Below, piece by piece: positions 35,994-45,208 of a stretch of DNA of 64,000 bases. The stretch covers positions 84,293 through 148,292 of the forward strand of contig NZ_AOIO01000007.1 in the NCBI RefSeq assembly GCF_000337555.1, written 5' to 3'. Made by a program: the position numbers and the translations under genes. Source of the DNA: Natrialba asiatica DSM 12278. GTDB lineage: Archaea > Halobacteriota > Halobacteria > Halobacteriales > Natrialbaceae. Under the pieces are notes generated by a model. The model saw nothing but the letters and a program-made list of their open reading frames with translations. It searched no databases and was not told the DNA's origin. Every line of letters starts with the position of its first letter. The first letter of the stretch is position 1.

Positions 35994-36174
35994 TGGGCCT
36001 GCGAACGGCTCTCGTGGCGGCACCGACTTTTGGGTCCCAGCGAGTTGCAGACGAGCAGTCGCCTTCTCGCGTTCGTACCCGTCTCTCAATCTTTCGACCT
36101 GCATCGTCGTACCTGCCTAGTCGCTGAACTCATCAGATGATCATTCTTATGTATTACCGGAATAATTCGGATTT

Positions 36175-36336
36175 ATGAGTAATTCTGGAATCGGGCGGCG
36201 GACCGTCCTCATCGCCGTTTCCGGGGGGTACGGTGCGCTCGCTGGATGTTCGAGCGGCGACGTATCGGAGTCAGCTGAACGTGCCAGTCGATCCGGATAC
36301 GGAACGGCGTACGGACGGGGGTACGGCACTACATAA
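36175..36336 (+). CDS. 53-residue Tat lipoprotein-like ORF upstream of the beta-helix gene
   Basis: Starts MSNSGIGRRTVLIAVSGGYG, followed by ALAGC, a complete twin-arginine lipoprotein signal and lipobox. The 28 residues after the Cys are Ser/Gly/Tyr-rich (SGYGTAYGRGYGTT) and end at TAA (36334-36336). The next gene's ATG follows one base later. It may be a stand-alone tiny lipoprotein, or the signal peptide of the next protein separated from it by a frameshift. The downstream protein has no signal of its own. Confidence 0.45.
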   Translation: MSNSGIGRRTVLIAVSGGYGALAGCSSGDVSESAERASRSGYGTAYGRGYGTT

Positions 36337-36337
36337 T

Positions 36338-37843
36338 ATGGGGGACCAAACGCCGCGTCTCGGACTCGGGACGTACGAAGCGGGGGAATCGTGGGACCAC
36401 ACCGACACGGTCGAGGCGGTCGACGAGCACGCGATCGTGCGCGGTCCGATCGCCGACCGCCCGGCGACGGGCGAGTACGACGACGAACTCTTCCACGCGA
36501 CCGATCAGGGAATCACTTGGCGGTGGGATGCCGCGAGCGATGACTGGGTCTATTTCAGCGGCCGGGGATGCGCGGAACAGCCGGTCCCGGGAACGAGTCA
36601 CTTCGAGGCGGCGACCGTCGTCCACGCCCGGACCGAGGAAACTCCCGTATGGAACGTCGAGGCCCACGGGATCGAGGGGGACGGAACCACCGAAGTCGGA
36701 CGGGCCGTCCACGAACTCCTCGAGACGGTCGCCCGGGCCGGCGGCGGGATCGTGTACTTCCCGCCCGGTCGATACCTCTTCGAGCGGACGCCGCTGATCG
36801 GTGACGATACGATCCTCCTCGGCGCGGGTCGCTCGACCGTTTTCGAGGGACCGCGTCCCGACGGTACCGAGGGTCGAGCGCTTCTCTCTAACCGGGGCTA
36901 CGACGCGACCGGCTACGACGGCGCGTCGAACTGGGGCGTTTGCAACGTTCGAATCGACGCCCCGGAATCGACCGGTATCATGCCCGCTCACGCGGCAAAC
37001 GTCAGCATAGAGAATATCTACGGCGACGCGATATACTATCATCACATCGACATCGTCTCCTCGAAAAACGTCGTCGTAGACGGCTACTGGGCGACCCGCG
37101 GCGGCGAGGGCGACTCGAACGCACCGGTACAGTTTGACAGCCAACAGTCGGGAACCGGCTGGAATAGCGTCTGGACCGGCAGCGACGATGAACTCGTTAC
37201 CGACGACGATACGCCGTCCGAGAATTGCACTCTCACGAACTTCCAGATCGATCCAACGAACGGCCCCGAGTACGGTATCCACCTGCACCGGGGGCCGAAC
37301 AAATCGATCACGATCAAAGACGGCTATATCACGGGGTGTCAGTACACGGCGATCAGAGTCGATCCCGGTGAGGAAGTCAAGAACCTGACCATCGACGACG
37401 TTTCCTGCATCGACAACACGAGAGGAATCACGCTGGGTCACAGCAAGGGTGGACGGCGCGATCTGACGATCAGTAACGCGACGATCAGAACCGATGACAG
37501 TGGAGTCGCCGGCGGGTCCGGGTTGTACGCGAGCGGGTTCGATGGCGCTGCGATATCGAACGTCACCGTGGACGGTCCGTTCACGAACGCGATAATCTTC
37601 GACGACATGGCCGACCTGAAGATGAGTACCGTAACTGCAACCGGCGCGGACGACCAGGCGTTCCGGTTCCGTGAAAACGTCGACGTCACGCTCACAACCG
37701 CTCGCGCGGCGAATTGTGGGAGTACCGCCGTCTATGCCGGGGCTGGTAGCAGTGTTTCCTACGGCGGTGTCACGTTCGACGACGTGGGACGGCGGGTCGA
37801 GGTCGATGCGGATGGAGAACTTCGGGAATGGGCTACCTCGTGA
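36338..37843 (+). CDS. Right-handed beta-helix (pectate-lyase-3-like) protein
   Basis: A 501-residue protein from the ATG at 36338 (MGDQTPRLGLGTYEAGESW). Residues about 1-110 are a leader domain. The rest is a parallel beta-helix opening with VEAHGIEGDGTTEVGRAVHE and IVYFPPGRYLF, the hallmark of pectate_lyase_3 and glycosyl-hydrolase-28-related proteins. Repeating strands follow (VDGYWATRGG, IDDVSCIDNTRGITL, ISNVTVDGPFTNAIIF). The catalytic type cannot be fixed; polysaccharide binding or cleavage at the cell surface is likely. No signal sequence is present in this frame; one is encoded just upstream in another frame. Confidence 0.75.
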   Translation: MGDQTPRLGLGTYEAGESWDHTDTVEAVDEHAIVRGPIADRPATGEYDDELFHATDQGITWRWDAASDDWVYFSGRGCAEQPVPGTSHFEAATVVHARTEETPVWNVEAHGIEGDGTTEVGRAVHELLETVARAGGGIVYFPPGRYLFERTPLIGDDTILLGAGRSTVFEGPRPDGTEGRALLSNRGYDATGYDGASNWGVCNVRIDAPESTGIMPAHAANVSIENIYGDAIYYHHIDIVSSKNVVVDGYWATRGGEGDSNAPVQFDSQQSGTGWNSVWTGSDDELVTDDDTPSENCTLTNFQIDPTNGPEYGIHLHRGPNKSITIKDGYITGCQYTAIRVDPGEEVKNLTIDDVSCIDNTRGITLGHSKGGRRDLTISNATIRTDDSGVAGGSGLYASGFDGAAISNVTVDGPFTNAIIFDDMADLKMSTVTATGADDQAFRFRENVDVTLTTARAANCGSTAVYAGAGSSVSYGGVTFDDVGRRVEVDADGELREWATS

Positions 37844-38771
37844 GTATCTGAACCCTGCGACCAGCTCAATTCTCGGGAAATTGTCTATTTTAGACTTCTG
37901 CTGGCGATTGTCTACCGAGTGATTTTCACGGTCGTTACGCATTATAGTAGTGTGCAAACAGTACATGAATACGTCTCCCACTCGACCAACTATCCACCTA
38001 CGAGTTGTGGAACCGGTTACCTCACGTCTCGAACGTATGTAATCACTTTTCGATTTATTTCCAGCATATGTGTCGAAATAACCGATATTAATCGAAGAAC
38101 AATAATTAAATAGCCACAAAACGGTGGTAATACTGTTTCTATATTGCCTTTTTCCTGCTGAGTGATACGGAAACACCGCGGTCTGGTCCAGGACGCTCCG
38201 TTTGAATCGTATCCCGTTGGAAACGAGTCCACTATATTATTTCACGCTTTATGCAAGATACCTCGGTGCCTTTCTAATCAAAGTTATTACTAGTGACCTC
38301 TCGAGGAGCCAACCTACTGCTGATATATACTACAGCAGACAGGTGTCCAACCCAACTTGAGACCGCTCGCTTCAGAATAAGTTCGTACTGGAGAACCGCA
38401 CCCGCTCACCAGCTGCGTGGTTCTGAACCAAGTGTGTTCCAAACGGTCAGGGATGTTCCCGAAGAGCCGATGAAGACTGCACTTGGGACGGTAGTAGTGA
38501 ACACCAGCCGGAACACAACAATCTTGAACGAGGGATGCACAGTAGGAATAATTCACCCCCTAATTGGTAGATATCAATAATTCTTCGATTTGAGTCGCGT
38601 ATAATCGTGGGATCGTGCTGAGAATATTGACAGTACGGACAGGGGAATTACAACTGTATGAGTGTAAAGAATGTGCATTGATATCGACGTGAGCAGAATC
38701 GGTTTAGTAAGAGTTCAATATCGTTGAACAGCCAATGAGATCACGCATATCAGATAGCGGGAAGCCCGAGT
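37844..38771. other. Long AT-rich intergenic region
   Basis: About 930 bases of low GC between the beta-helix gene and the IclR-type regulator. A 95-codon plus frame at 38293-38580 has no recognisable similarity and contains Cys/Arg-rich shadow-like sequence; it is not called. A perfect inverted repeat GTTCAA-TATCG-TTGAAC lies at 38713-38729, and its first ten bases (GAGTTCAATA, from 38711) recur at 38769. No RNA gene recognised. Confidence 0.5.
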
Positions 38772-39551
38772 TCAATAGTGCGAGTAGCGAAGTTCGATCA
38801 CGTTCGCCGCCTTCTTGACTGCTGCGACGAGTTCTTCGAATCGATTGTTGTCGTCCAGGTGGTTCTTCGGTCCGGATACCGATACCGAACTGATGACCTC
38901 GTCCGATTGCCGATCTACGATCGGGGCGGCGATCGTGAGCACGCCGTGTCTTCGATCCTGATCCTCCACGGAGTAGCCGCGTTCGCGGATGTCCTCGAGT
39001 TCCGCGACGAGTTCGTCTGTATCCGTGATGGTGTGCTCGTTCGCACGCGGTAATCCGTGGGTGTCGATGATCGACTCGACGCGGCTCGTCGGGTAGTGGG
39101 CCAACATCGCCTTTCCGAGGGCCGTCCAGTGCATGTGCGCGTACTCTCCGATCGGGGCGTTGTCGTGGATCGCCTCCGGCCCCTCCGACTTGTAGAGGAG
39201 CACTCGAAGTCCGTTCTCTTCGATACCGAGGTTTGCCACCTCGCCGGTTTCGGACGCGAGCTTGTCTACTTCCGGTCGCGCGACTTCGTACAGCCGCGAT
39301 CGATTTCTGTGCTCGCCGCCATACTCCAGAAACCGGTAGCTCAACGCGTACTCGCCGTCGTCTTGGACGACGAATCCCTGCTTCCGTAGCGTCTGCAGAT
39401 AGATGTGAATCGTGCTTTTGGGGATCTCGAGTGCCGTCGCCAGCTCGGAGACCCCGATCGTCCCCGATCGCCTGAGCTGTTCGAGGATGGTGAAGGCTTT
39501 TTCGACCGATCCGAGCGTGTTGTTCGTCGACTCGGGTGCGTTGTCGAACAT
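38772..39551 (-). CDS. IclR-family transcriptional regulator
   Basis: A 259-residue regulator. The N-terminal winged HTH (about residues 10-70) reads VEKAFTILEQLRRSGTIGVS, ELATALEIPKSTIHIYLQTL. The C-terminal effector domain includes GEYAHMHWTALGKAMLAHYP, ERGYSVEDQDRRHGVLTIAA and VISSVSVSGPKNHL, typical for IclR proteins that sense small organic acids or sugars. The ATG at 39551 is chosen over the far longer open frame because the HTH begins just after it and TTTAAC lies 27 bases upstream. It probably controls the neighbouring dehydrogenase and ABC transporter genes. Confidence 0.9.
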   Translation of the reverse strand: MFDNAPESTNNTLGSVEKAFTILEQLRRSGTIGVSELATALEIPKSTIHIYLQTLRKQGFVVQDDGEYALSYRFLEYGGEHRNRSRLYEVARPEVDKLASETGEVANLGIEENGLRVLLYKSEGPEAIHDNAPIGEYAHMHWTALGKAMLAHYPTSRVESIIDTHGLPRANEHTITDTDELVAELEDIRERGYSVEDQDRRHGVLTIAAPIVDRQSDEVISSVSVSGPKNHLDDNNRFEELVAAVKKAANVIELRYSHY

Positions 39552-39575
39552 ATCTCCGTCATCGACTCGCACACC

Positions 39576-39581
39576 TTTAAC
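39576..39581 (-). promoter_or_regulatory. TATA box of the IclR-type regulator
   Basis: TTTAAC (plus strand) centred 27 bases from the ATG at 39551, giving the regulator its own promoter in addition to possible read-through from the dehydrogenase gene. Confidence 0.45.
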
Positions 39582-39670
39582 GATGCCTCTCGGCGACGAA
39601 CGCGACGGTGTTCCTGGGTATTTGAATCGGAGTTCCGAATTCGCCTTCGATCGTCGGCTCGCGGCGTCGA

Positions 39671-40636
39671 TCAGACGAGATTCGTGAGGGTTTCCGTGTC
39701 GCCGGTTTCGGACAGTTCCGTTACGTTTCCGGCGACGATATCGGCCAGCCGGTCCCAGTGTTTCGGGCTGTGACCGGCGTTGTGCGGGGTGATGATGACG
39801 TTCTCGAAGTCCCACAGCGGGTGATCCGCGGGCAGCGGCTCGGGGTCGGTCACGTCGAGTGCGGCCCCGTCGATCTGATTCGTCCGAATCGCGGACACGA
39901 GCGCGTCGGTGTCGACGATCTTCCCGCGGCCGACATTGATCACCTTCGCGTCCGGCGGCAGCGTCTCGAACTCGGCGCTTGCGAGCAATCCGCGCGTCGT
40001 CTCCGTCAGCGGCGCGGCGACGATCAGATACTCGGTTCGCGCCAGCGCGTCGTGGACGGCCCGTCGGTCGAAGCCCACGACGTCGTCCGTCGGGCCCCCC
40101 TTCTCGGGCGTGTATCGAATGCCGATCGTCTCGACGTCGAATCCGGAGAGTCGTTCGACGACGGCCGTCCCGATCGCGCCGAGGCCGACGACGGTGACCG
40201 TACTTCCCATCAGTTCGTCGCCCTGATAGTGGCGCCATTCGTGGCGATTCTGCCGCCGTAGCCCCTCCTGCAGCCGCCGCGAGAAGGTCAGTACGTATCC
40301 GACGACCTGCTCCGCGATATTCGGCGCGTGGATCCCGGAGGCGTTGGTGACGGCGACGTCCATCTCGCGCAGGGTATCGAGCGGCAGGTGGTTGTAACCC
40401 GCGGCGATGCCCGCGAACAGTTCGAGATCTTCCGCGCGCTCTAGCAGCGTCTCGTCGATGTCGACGCCGGAGACGACGGTGGCGTGTTCGATGTATTCGC
40501 GCTCTTCGGCCGGCGTCCGGGCGAGTCGCACGTCGTGATCCGGAAGCTGTTCGTCGAGCAGGTCGGCGTACTCGCGCGCTGGCAGTCCGTGCGTATCGGA
40601 GCGGAGGACGAGAACGTCCGGTGTATCGTTGCTCAT
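39671..40636 (-). CDS. D-2-hydroxyacid dehydrogenase
   Basis: NAD(P)-dependent oxidoreductase of 321 residues in the phosphoglycerate-dehydrogenase/glyoxylate-reductase superfamily. GSTVTVVGLGAIGTAVVERL is the dinucleotide-binding loop. KVINVGRGKIVD, ALDVTDPEPLPADHPLW and NVIITPHNAGHSPKHW contain the conserved Arg, Glu and His that form the catalytic set. The start at 40636 (MSNDTPDVLVLRSD) fits the family. It precedes the IclR gene on the same strand and diverges from the sugar-type ABC operon. Glycerate/hydroxypyruvate or a related sugar acid are reasonable substrates, but this is inference from context. Confidence 0.9.
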   Translation of the reverse strand: MSNDTPDVLVLRSDTHGLPAREYADLLDEQLPDHDVRLARTPAEEREYIEHATVVSGVDIDETLLERAEDLELFAGIAAGYNHLPLDTLREMDVAVTNASGIHAPNIAEQVVGYVLTFSRRLQEGLRRQNRHEWRHYQGDELMGSTVTVVGLGAIGTAVVERLSGFDVETIGIRYTPEKGGPTDDVVGFDRRAVHDALARTEYLIVAAPLTETTRGLLASAEFETLPPDAKVINVGRGKIVDTDALVSAIRTNQIDGAALDVTDPEPLPADHPLWDFENVIITPHNAGHSPKHWDRLADIVAGNVTELSETGDTETLTNLV

Positions 40637-40756
40637 TGGTAGACTCCGCCGCCGGGAGATCGAGTGTACCCCGCGACAGCGTCCTACCAAACTTGCGGTG
40701 GGGTTATTAATTCTGGCCAATCGGCACGCGCTGTGAGCGATCGGTCCGCTATAATT

Positions 40757-40771
40757 GATTATGATCTAATC
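40757..40771. promoter_or_regulatory. GATTA-TGATC-TAATC inverted repeat in the divergent promoter
   Basis: Perfect 5-base arms with a 5-base spacer, in the 171-base gap between the dehydrogenase and binding-protein starts and just upstream of the latter's TATA box. A candidate site for the nearby IclR-type regulator; arms are short and AT-rich, so chance is not excluded. Confidence 0.35.
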
Positions 40772-40777
40772 CAAATG

Positions 40778-40783
40778 TTTATT
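40778..40783 (+). promoter_or_regulatory. TATA box of the ABC operon
   Basis: TTTATT centred 27 bases upstream of the ATG at 40808, supporting that start codon and a leaderless transcript. Confidence 0.45.
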
Positions 40784-40807
40784 GGAGTCGATACTGCATG
40801 TGGCTGT

Positions 40808-42193
40808 ATGGCAAGCCAGATGCCGAGACGCCAGTTTATCATAACTGCTGGTAGCGTCGGGGCTGCAGGCTCAGCGGGCTGCCTCAGCGATATCGTCGAC
40901 AGATCAACCGGTGCGGGGAATACCAACGAGTACTGGGAGTACTTCCACTCGCAATCGGAAGTCGCCGCGGAGTTGATGGAAACGTCCGTCGAGGAGTTTC
41001 AGCGCGAGCAGGACGCGCAACTCGAGATGAACTGGTCGACCTGGGACGACATCAACGGCGGCAAGTGGAAGAACAACATCCAGAACGGCAATCGGCCGCT
41101 CCTCTACGACTCGACGAACTCGCTCACCGGTCAGTTCATCGAACCCGGCTGGGTCAAGCCCGTCAGCGAGTACAGGGACAGGCTCGACGACGAGGCGCTC
41201 GAGAACGTCGAGTGGGCGCTGGAGATGGCCCGGAGCTGCTATCGCGGGTTCGACGAAGCGTTGTACGAGATTCCGATCGGTCTCGAAGTCGGGGCGCCGT
41301 TCATCGCCCGGGCGGATCACTTCGAAGCGGCCGGTCTCTCGATCGAGGACGATTTTCCCCCCGAGAATTACGAGCATCTCGTCCAGGTGGCGACGCAGCT
41401 TCAAGAGGAGGGTCCGGGCGAGTACGGGTTCCAGATCTACGGCGAGCACGGAGACGTTACCGACGAGGCGCTCGTGACGTGGACCGCCTCCAAGGGCGGG
41501 TACGACGGGACGTACCTCGACGAAGAGTGGTCGGACGTCAACTACGACAACGACATCTGGAAGGAGGCGACCGAACAGTACGTCGACCTCTACCGGGAAC
41601 ACGGACTCTCCTCCGAGAAGGCGGCGACGGCATCGAACGAGGGTGCCGCCCAGATGCTCATTCAGGGAGAGGTGAGTATGTACCAGGGGAGCACGAAGGG
41701 CTTCGGGCAGTTCATGAGCCGCGCGGAGGAGATGATTAGGGACGGAACCATCGTGTTCGGTCCGTCCTGGGAGGGCGATGCGGGCAATCGCGGCGACTTC
41801 TTCACGCAGTGTGTCGCGCTCATGCGAAAGCCCGACGGCGTCCCGGAAGAGGCCTGGCAAGAGCGCGAGGAGATGGCTATCCAGTGGATTAACAAACTGC
41901 TCTCGGCGGACTTCCAGGCGGAGGTGCCGAAGTCACTGGCGACGCTTCCGGTTCGAAGGGACGTGTGGTCGGACCTCGAAGAGGACGAGGCACTCTCCCA
42001 GAGTAATTACATCTCGACGCTCGAGACGACCGTCGAGGGAATGGAACACGGCTGGTCGAGCCACCCCAAGATGAACGCGATCCAGTACAATATCGCCGGT
42101 CCGCGGTTCCAGGAGGCTATCCGTGGGAAGATCAGCGCCGAAGAGGCGTGCACTCGAACTGCCGAAGAAATACGCAACCAGGTGGACCTCTGA
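40808..42193 (+). CDS. ABC transporter solute-binding lipoprotein (carbohydrate type, family 1)
   Basis: A 461-residue extracellular receptor. The signal PRRQFIITAGSVGAAGSAGC is a twin-arginine lipoprotein signal with an AGC lipobox. The mature protein follows the family 1 (maltose/glycerol-3-phosphate) binding-protein pattern, including EQDAQLEMNWSTWDD near the start, YEIPIGLEVGAPFIARADHF, GEYGFQIYGEHGD and GEVSMYQGSTKGFGQFM. The longer open frame upstream lacks family features. First gene of a binding protein-permease-permease-ATPase-phosphatase operon. The ligand is probably a sugar or sugar derivative but is not identified. Confidence 0.9.
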   Translation: MASQMPRRQFIITAGSVGAAGSAGCLSDIVDRSTGAGNTNEYWEYFHSQSEVAAELMETSVEEFQREQDAQLEMNWSTWDDINGGKWKNNIQNGNRPLLYDSTNSLTGQFIEPGWVKPVSEYRDRLDDEALENVEWALEMARSCYRGFDEALYEIPIGLEVGAPFIARADHFEAAGLSIEDDFPPENYEHLVQVATQLQEEGPGEYGFQIYGEHGDVTDEALVTWTASKGGYDGTYLDEEWSDVNYDNDIWKEATEQYVDLYREHGLSSEKAATASNEGAAQMLIQGEVSMYQGSTKGFGQFMSRAEEMIRDGTIVFGPSWEGDAGNRGDFFTQCVALMRKPDGVPEEAWQEREEMAIQWINKLLSADFQAEVPKSLATLPVRRDVWSDLEEDEALSQSNYISTLETTVEGMEHGWSSHPKMNAIQYNIAGPRFQEAIRGKISAEEACTRTAEEIRNQVDL

Positions 42194-42194
42194 T

Positions 42195-43124
42195 ATGTCG
42201 ACACGACGCCTCTTCGATATCGACGGGAGAACCGAACGCTACCGATCGATTCTCAGGGAGAACTGGTTCACCTATCTGTTGATAATGCCGGTGTTGCTGT
42301 TCCTGATCGTGCTCATGTGGCTTCCCTTCCTGCAGGGTATCTACATGAGCTTCAACGAGTGGCCCTTCGGCGGCGATCCGACGTGGATCGGGGCGGCGAA
42401 TTACGAGTTCTTGCTGAACTGGGAGCCGTTCTACACGTCCCTGAAGGCGACCGCGATCTTCTCGCTGACGACGGTGTTTCAGCTGGGTGTCGCACTCGCA
42501 GCGGCGCTCGCCGTGCGGGAACTCCGCCGCGGAAAGAGCTTCGTCAGTGCGGCGTTTCTGCTCTCCTACACGATGCCACCGCTGGTCATCGGGACTATCT
42601 GGGCGTACCTGCTCGAACCGGACTTCGGGCCCGTCTTCGGCTATCTCACCGAGTTGAACGTTCTCGAGGAGACGATATACTGGGGTAGCAGCGGTCCCAT
42701 GTCGCTCGCGGTCGTGATGTTCGTGACGACCTGGACCTTCTGGCCGTTCATGTTTCTCATCATCTCGGCCAGCCTCGAGAGTATCCCGGAGGAACTGTAC
42801 GAGAGCGCCCGTATGTACGGTGCAGGACCGGTCCAGACGTTCCTTCGCGTGACGCTCCCTCAGCTGAAAAGCGCCATCCTGGTCGCACTGAGTATCCGAA
42901 TCATCTGGAACATGACGAAGATCTCGCAGGTGCTTCAACTCACCAACGGCGGGCCGGGATACGATACGTCCATCCTGGCGGTGTTACTGTACCAGTTCGC
43001 TTACGAGCGAGGGCAGATGGGCATCTCGTACGCTATCGGGATCATCTTGCTCGTGATGACCCTCGGCTTCGTCTTCGTGTTCATTCGCGAGTTCGAGCGC
43101 GCGAGTGAGGGGGCGGGAGCATGA
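42195..43124 (+). CDS. Carbohydrate ABC transporter permease (MalF/UgpA type)
   Basis: Membrane subunit of 309 residues with six hydrophobic segments. WFTYLLIMPVLLFLIVLMWL is helix 1, and ASLESIPEELYESARMYGAG is the EAA loop that docks to the ATPase. The ATG at 42195 lies one base after the binding-protein stop codon, and the end overlaps the next permease by four bases. It is the MalF/UgpA-side half of the translocation pore. Confidence 0.9.
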   Translation: MSTRRLFDIDGRTERYRSILRENWFTYLLIMPVLLFLIVLMWLPFLQGIYMSFNEWPFGGDPTWIGAANYEFLLNWEPFYTSLKATAIFSLTTVFQLGVALAAALAVRELRRGKSFVSAAFLLSYTMPPLVIGTIWAYLLEPDFGPVFGYLTELNVLEETIYWGSSGPMSLAVVMFVTTWTFWPFMFLIISASLESIPEELYESARMYGAGPVQTFLRVTLPQLKSAILVALSIRIIWNMTKISQVLQLTNGGPGYDTSILAVLLYQFAYERGQMGISYAIGIILLVMTLGFVFVFIREFERASEGAGA

Positions 43125-43954
43125 GTACGACCGGCTACGATGCGACCGGCGTGACGCTGAAAGCGACTGCGTACGGCGTCGTCGCGTTTCTCGTGCTCGG
43201 GAACCTCGTTCCGTTTCTGTTCATCCTCTCGGTGTCGTTCATGCCGCCGAGCGAGTTCTTCACCGACCCGCACCTCGTGCCGTACGAGCCGACGCTGGAA
43301 GCGTGGACGAGCGGGTTCGAGGAACTACGGGGCAATCTCGTCAACAGCTTCCTGATCGGTGCGGGCACCGCGTTGCTGGCGCTGGCCATCACGATCCCCG
43401 GCGCTTACGCGTTCGCCCGGAAGGAGTTCTACGGGAAAACGGCCGGGTTCTACGCGATCATCTCGGCGATGATGTTCCCCTACATTCTCCTGGTCATCCC
43501 GATCATGGACCTGTGGACCGCTCTGGGAGTGTACAACACAATCTTCGGAATGATCCTCGCGTACCAGGTGTTCGTCACCCCGTTTTCCATCTGGATCCTC
43601 CGAGATTTCTTCGAAAACCTCCCGACGGACATCGAGGAGGCCGCACAGGTGTACGGATGTACGCAGTTCACGGCGTTCGTTCGCGTTATTCTGCCGCTGG
43701 CGGCGCCCGGGATCGTCGCCGTCGGATTCCTCGCGTTTCTCACGGGATGGAACGATTTCCTCTTCGCCAATCTCTTGACCACCGGCACGGGGCCGGTTCC
43801 AGCCGTGCCGGTACTGTACGGTACCATCGGCGGCGGGTCGGGTGAGCGCGTCTACTGGGGGAAACTGATGGCCGAAACGCTCATCATCGGTACTCCACCG
43901 ACGATCATCTACCTCGTCGCGCGTAACTACCTGGAAAGTGCGTTCAGCGTATGA
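43121..43954 (+). CDS. Carbohydrate ABC transporter permease (MalG/UgpE type)
   Basis: Second membrane subunit, 277 residues with six hydrophobic segments. NLVPFLFILSVSFMPPSEFF in the first helix and loop and NLPTDIEEAAQVYGCTQFTA as the EAA loop are characteristic. It overlaps the preceding permease by four bases (ATGA) and the following ATPase by four bases, so the operon is translated in a coupled way. Confidence 0.9.
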   Translation: MSTTGYDATGVTLKATAYGVVAFLVLGNLVPFLFILSVSFMPPSEFFTDPHLVPYEPTLEAWTSGFEELRGNLVNSFLIGAGTALLALAITIPGAYAFARKEFYGKTAGFYAIISAMMFPYILLVIPIMDLWTALGVYNTIFGMILAYQVFVTPFSIWILRDFFENLPTDIEEAAQVYGCTQFTAFVRVILPLAAPGIVAVGFLAFLTGWNDFLFANLLTTGTGPVPAVPVLYGTIGGGSGERVYWGKLMAETLIIGTPPTIIYLVARNYLESAFSV

Positions 43955-45147
43955 GTCGAGAACCCATGAAACAGACAGAAGATACCAGTTCGGATACCCA
44001 ACCGAAGCGATCGGAAGCATCGAGCGGTAACCAGAACGCCGTCGACGCGAGCGTCTCGGGCAACCGAATTCGACTCGACGGCGTTCGAAAGACGTTCAAC
44101 GAGGGTTCGGTCGTCGCCTGTGACGACGTGAACATCGAAATCGACGAGGGCGAGTTCGTCGTGCTCGTCGGTCCCTCCGGCTGCGGCAAGACGACGACGC
44201 TCCGGTGTATCGCCGGGCTCGAGGAGCCGGATCGGGGGTCGATCACCGTCGACGGCGAGGATATCACCGGGTTGAAGTCCAAAGACCGGAACCTCGCGTT
44301 CGTCTTCCAGAGTATCGCGCTGTTCCCGCACATGAGCGTCCGAAAGAACATCCGCTTCGGACTGGACATGAACACCGACCTCTCGAGCGAGGAGAAGCGA
44401 CGCCGCGTCGAGGACGTCGCGGAGACGCTCGGGCTTTCCGAAGCCCTCGACCGGAAGCCCTCAGCGCTGTCGGGCGGCCAACAGCAACGCGTCTCGCTCG
44501 GGCGTGCGATGGTGATGGAGCCCGCGGCGTTCCTGCTCGACGAGCCGTTCTCGGCACTGGATGCGAACCTCCGCGATCACATGCGCGTCGAGGTCAAGAA
44601 GATCCAGCGGGAGTTGCACACGGCGATGATCTTCGTGACCCACGACCAGGAGGAGGCCATGACGCTGGGAGATAAGATCGTCGTAATGAACAACGGGTAC
44701 GTCCAGCAGATCGGCACGCCATACGAGATTTACAACGAACCAGCGAACCGCTTCGTCGCCGGATTTATCGGTTCTCCGTCCCCCAATCTCGTCGAATGTA
44801 CCGTCGAACGGACGGCCGATGGAATCGCGCTCGCGTCCGACTTCTACACGATTCCGGCCACGGAGACGCAAGCCGAACGCCTCGAGTCGCTCGTCGGCGA
44901 GACGGTCATCTACGGAATCCGCCCGGAGTACCTGGACCTCCAGATCGACCGCGGCGCGTTCGTCGCGGACCTCGACGTCGTCGAACCGCTCGGCGATCGG
45001 GACGCCGTCCACTTGTCCGCCGGCGGTACCGATCTGTCGGCGGTCACGCCACAGGGCGAAATCGCGAGGGATACCGATCGAGTTCACGTCGACATCCAGA
45101 CCGAGGAGGCGTGGTTGTTCGAGGAGGACGGGACGCGAATCGTCTGA
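43951..45147 (+). CDS. Carbohydrate ABC transporter ATPase (MalK/UgpC type)
   Basis: ATPase of 398 residues. Walker A GPSGCGKTTTLRCIAGLEEP, signature LSGGQQQRVSLGRAMVM, Walker B AAFLLDEPFSALDAN and the switch IFVTHDQEEAMTLGD are all intact. After about residue 270 comes the OB/TOBE-type regulatory domain of the MalK/UgpC branch (IYGIRPEYLDLQIDRGAF). A 30-residue Ser/Thr-rich stretch precedes the nucleotide-binding domain; the Met at residue 6 is an alternative start. Confidence 0.92.
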   Translation: MSREPMKQTEDTSSDTQPKRSEASSGNQNAVDASVSGNRIRLDGVRKTFNEGSVVACDDVNIEIDEGEFVVLVGPSGCGKTTTLRCIAGLEEPDRGSITVDGEDITGLKSKDRNLAFVFQSIALFPHMSVRKNIRFGLDMNTDLSSEEKRRRVEDVAETLGLSEALDRKPSALSGGQQQRVSLGRAMVMEPAAFLLDEPFSALDANLRDHMRVEVKKIQRELHTAMIFVTHDQEEAMTLGDKIVVMNNGYVQQIGTPYEIYNEPANRFVAGFIGSPSPNLVECTVERTADGIALASDFYTIPATETQAERLESLVGETVIYGIRPEYLDLQIDRGAFVADLDVVEPLGDRDAVHLSAGGTDLSAVTPQGEIARDTDRVHVDIQTEEAWLFEEDGTRIV

Positions 45148-45208
45148 TCTCTCCCCGTGGAGTCACCAACGTTTAGGACACTGCCTCACGACTATCGACC
45201 CACCCACA

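Noticed and set aside
36329-38176. 615-codon minus-strand frame opposite the beta-helix gene
   Set aside because: Composition is that of an antisense shadow, and the plus-strand frame has clear beta-helix motifs.
38293-38580. 95-codon plus-strand frame in the AT-rich gap
   Set aside because: No recognisable motif, mixed composition with Cys/Arg-rich parts, no good start signal. It may be a remnant but cannot be supported as a gene.
38713-38729. GTTCAA-TATCG-TTGAAC palindrome as a regulatory site
   Set aside because: It lies downstream of the end of the IclR gene rather than in a promoter, and six-base arms are too short to claim function. Only listed as a detail of the gap.
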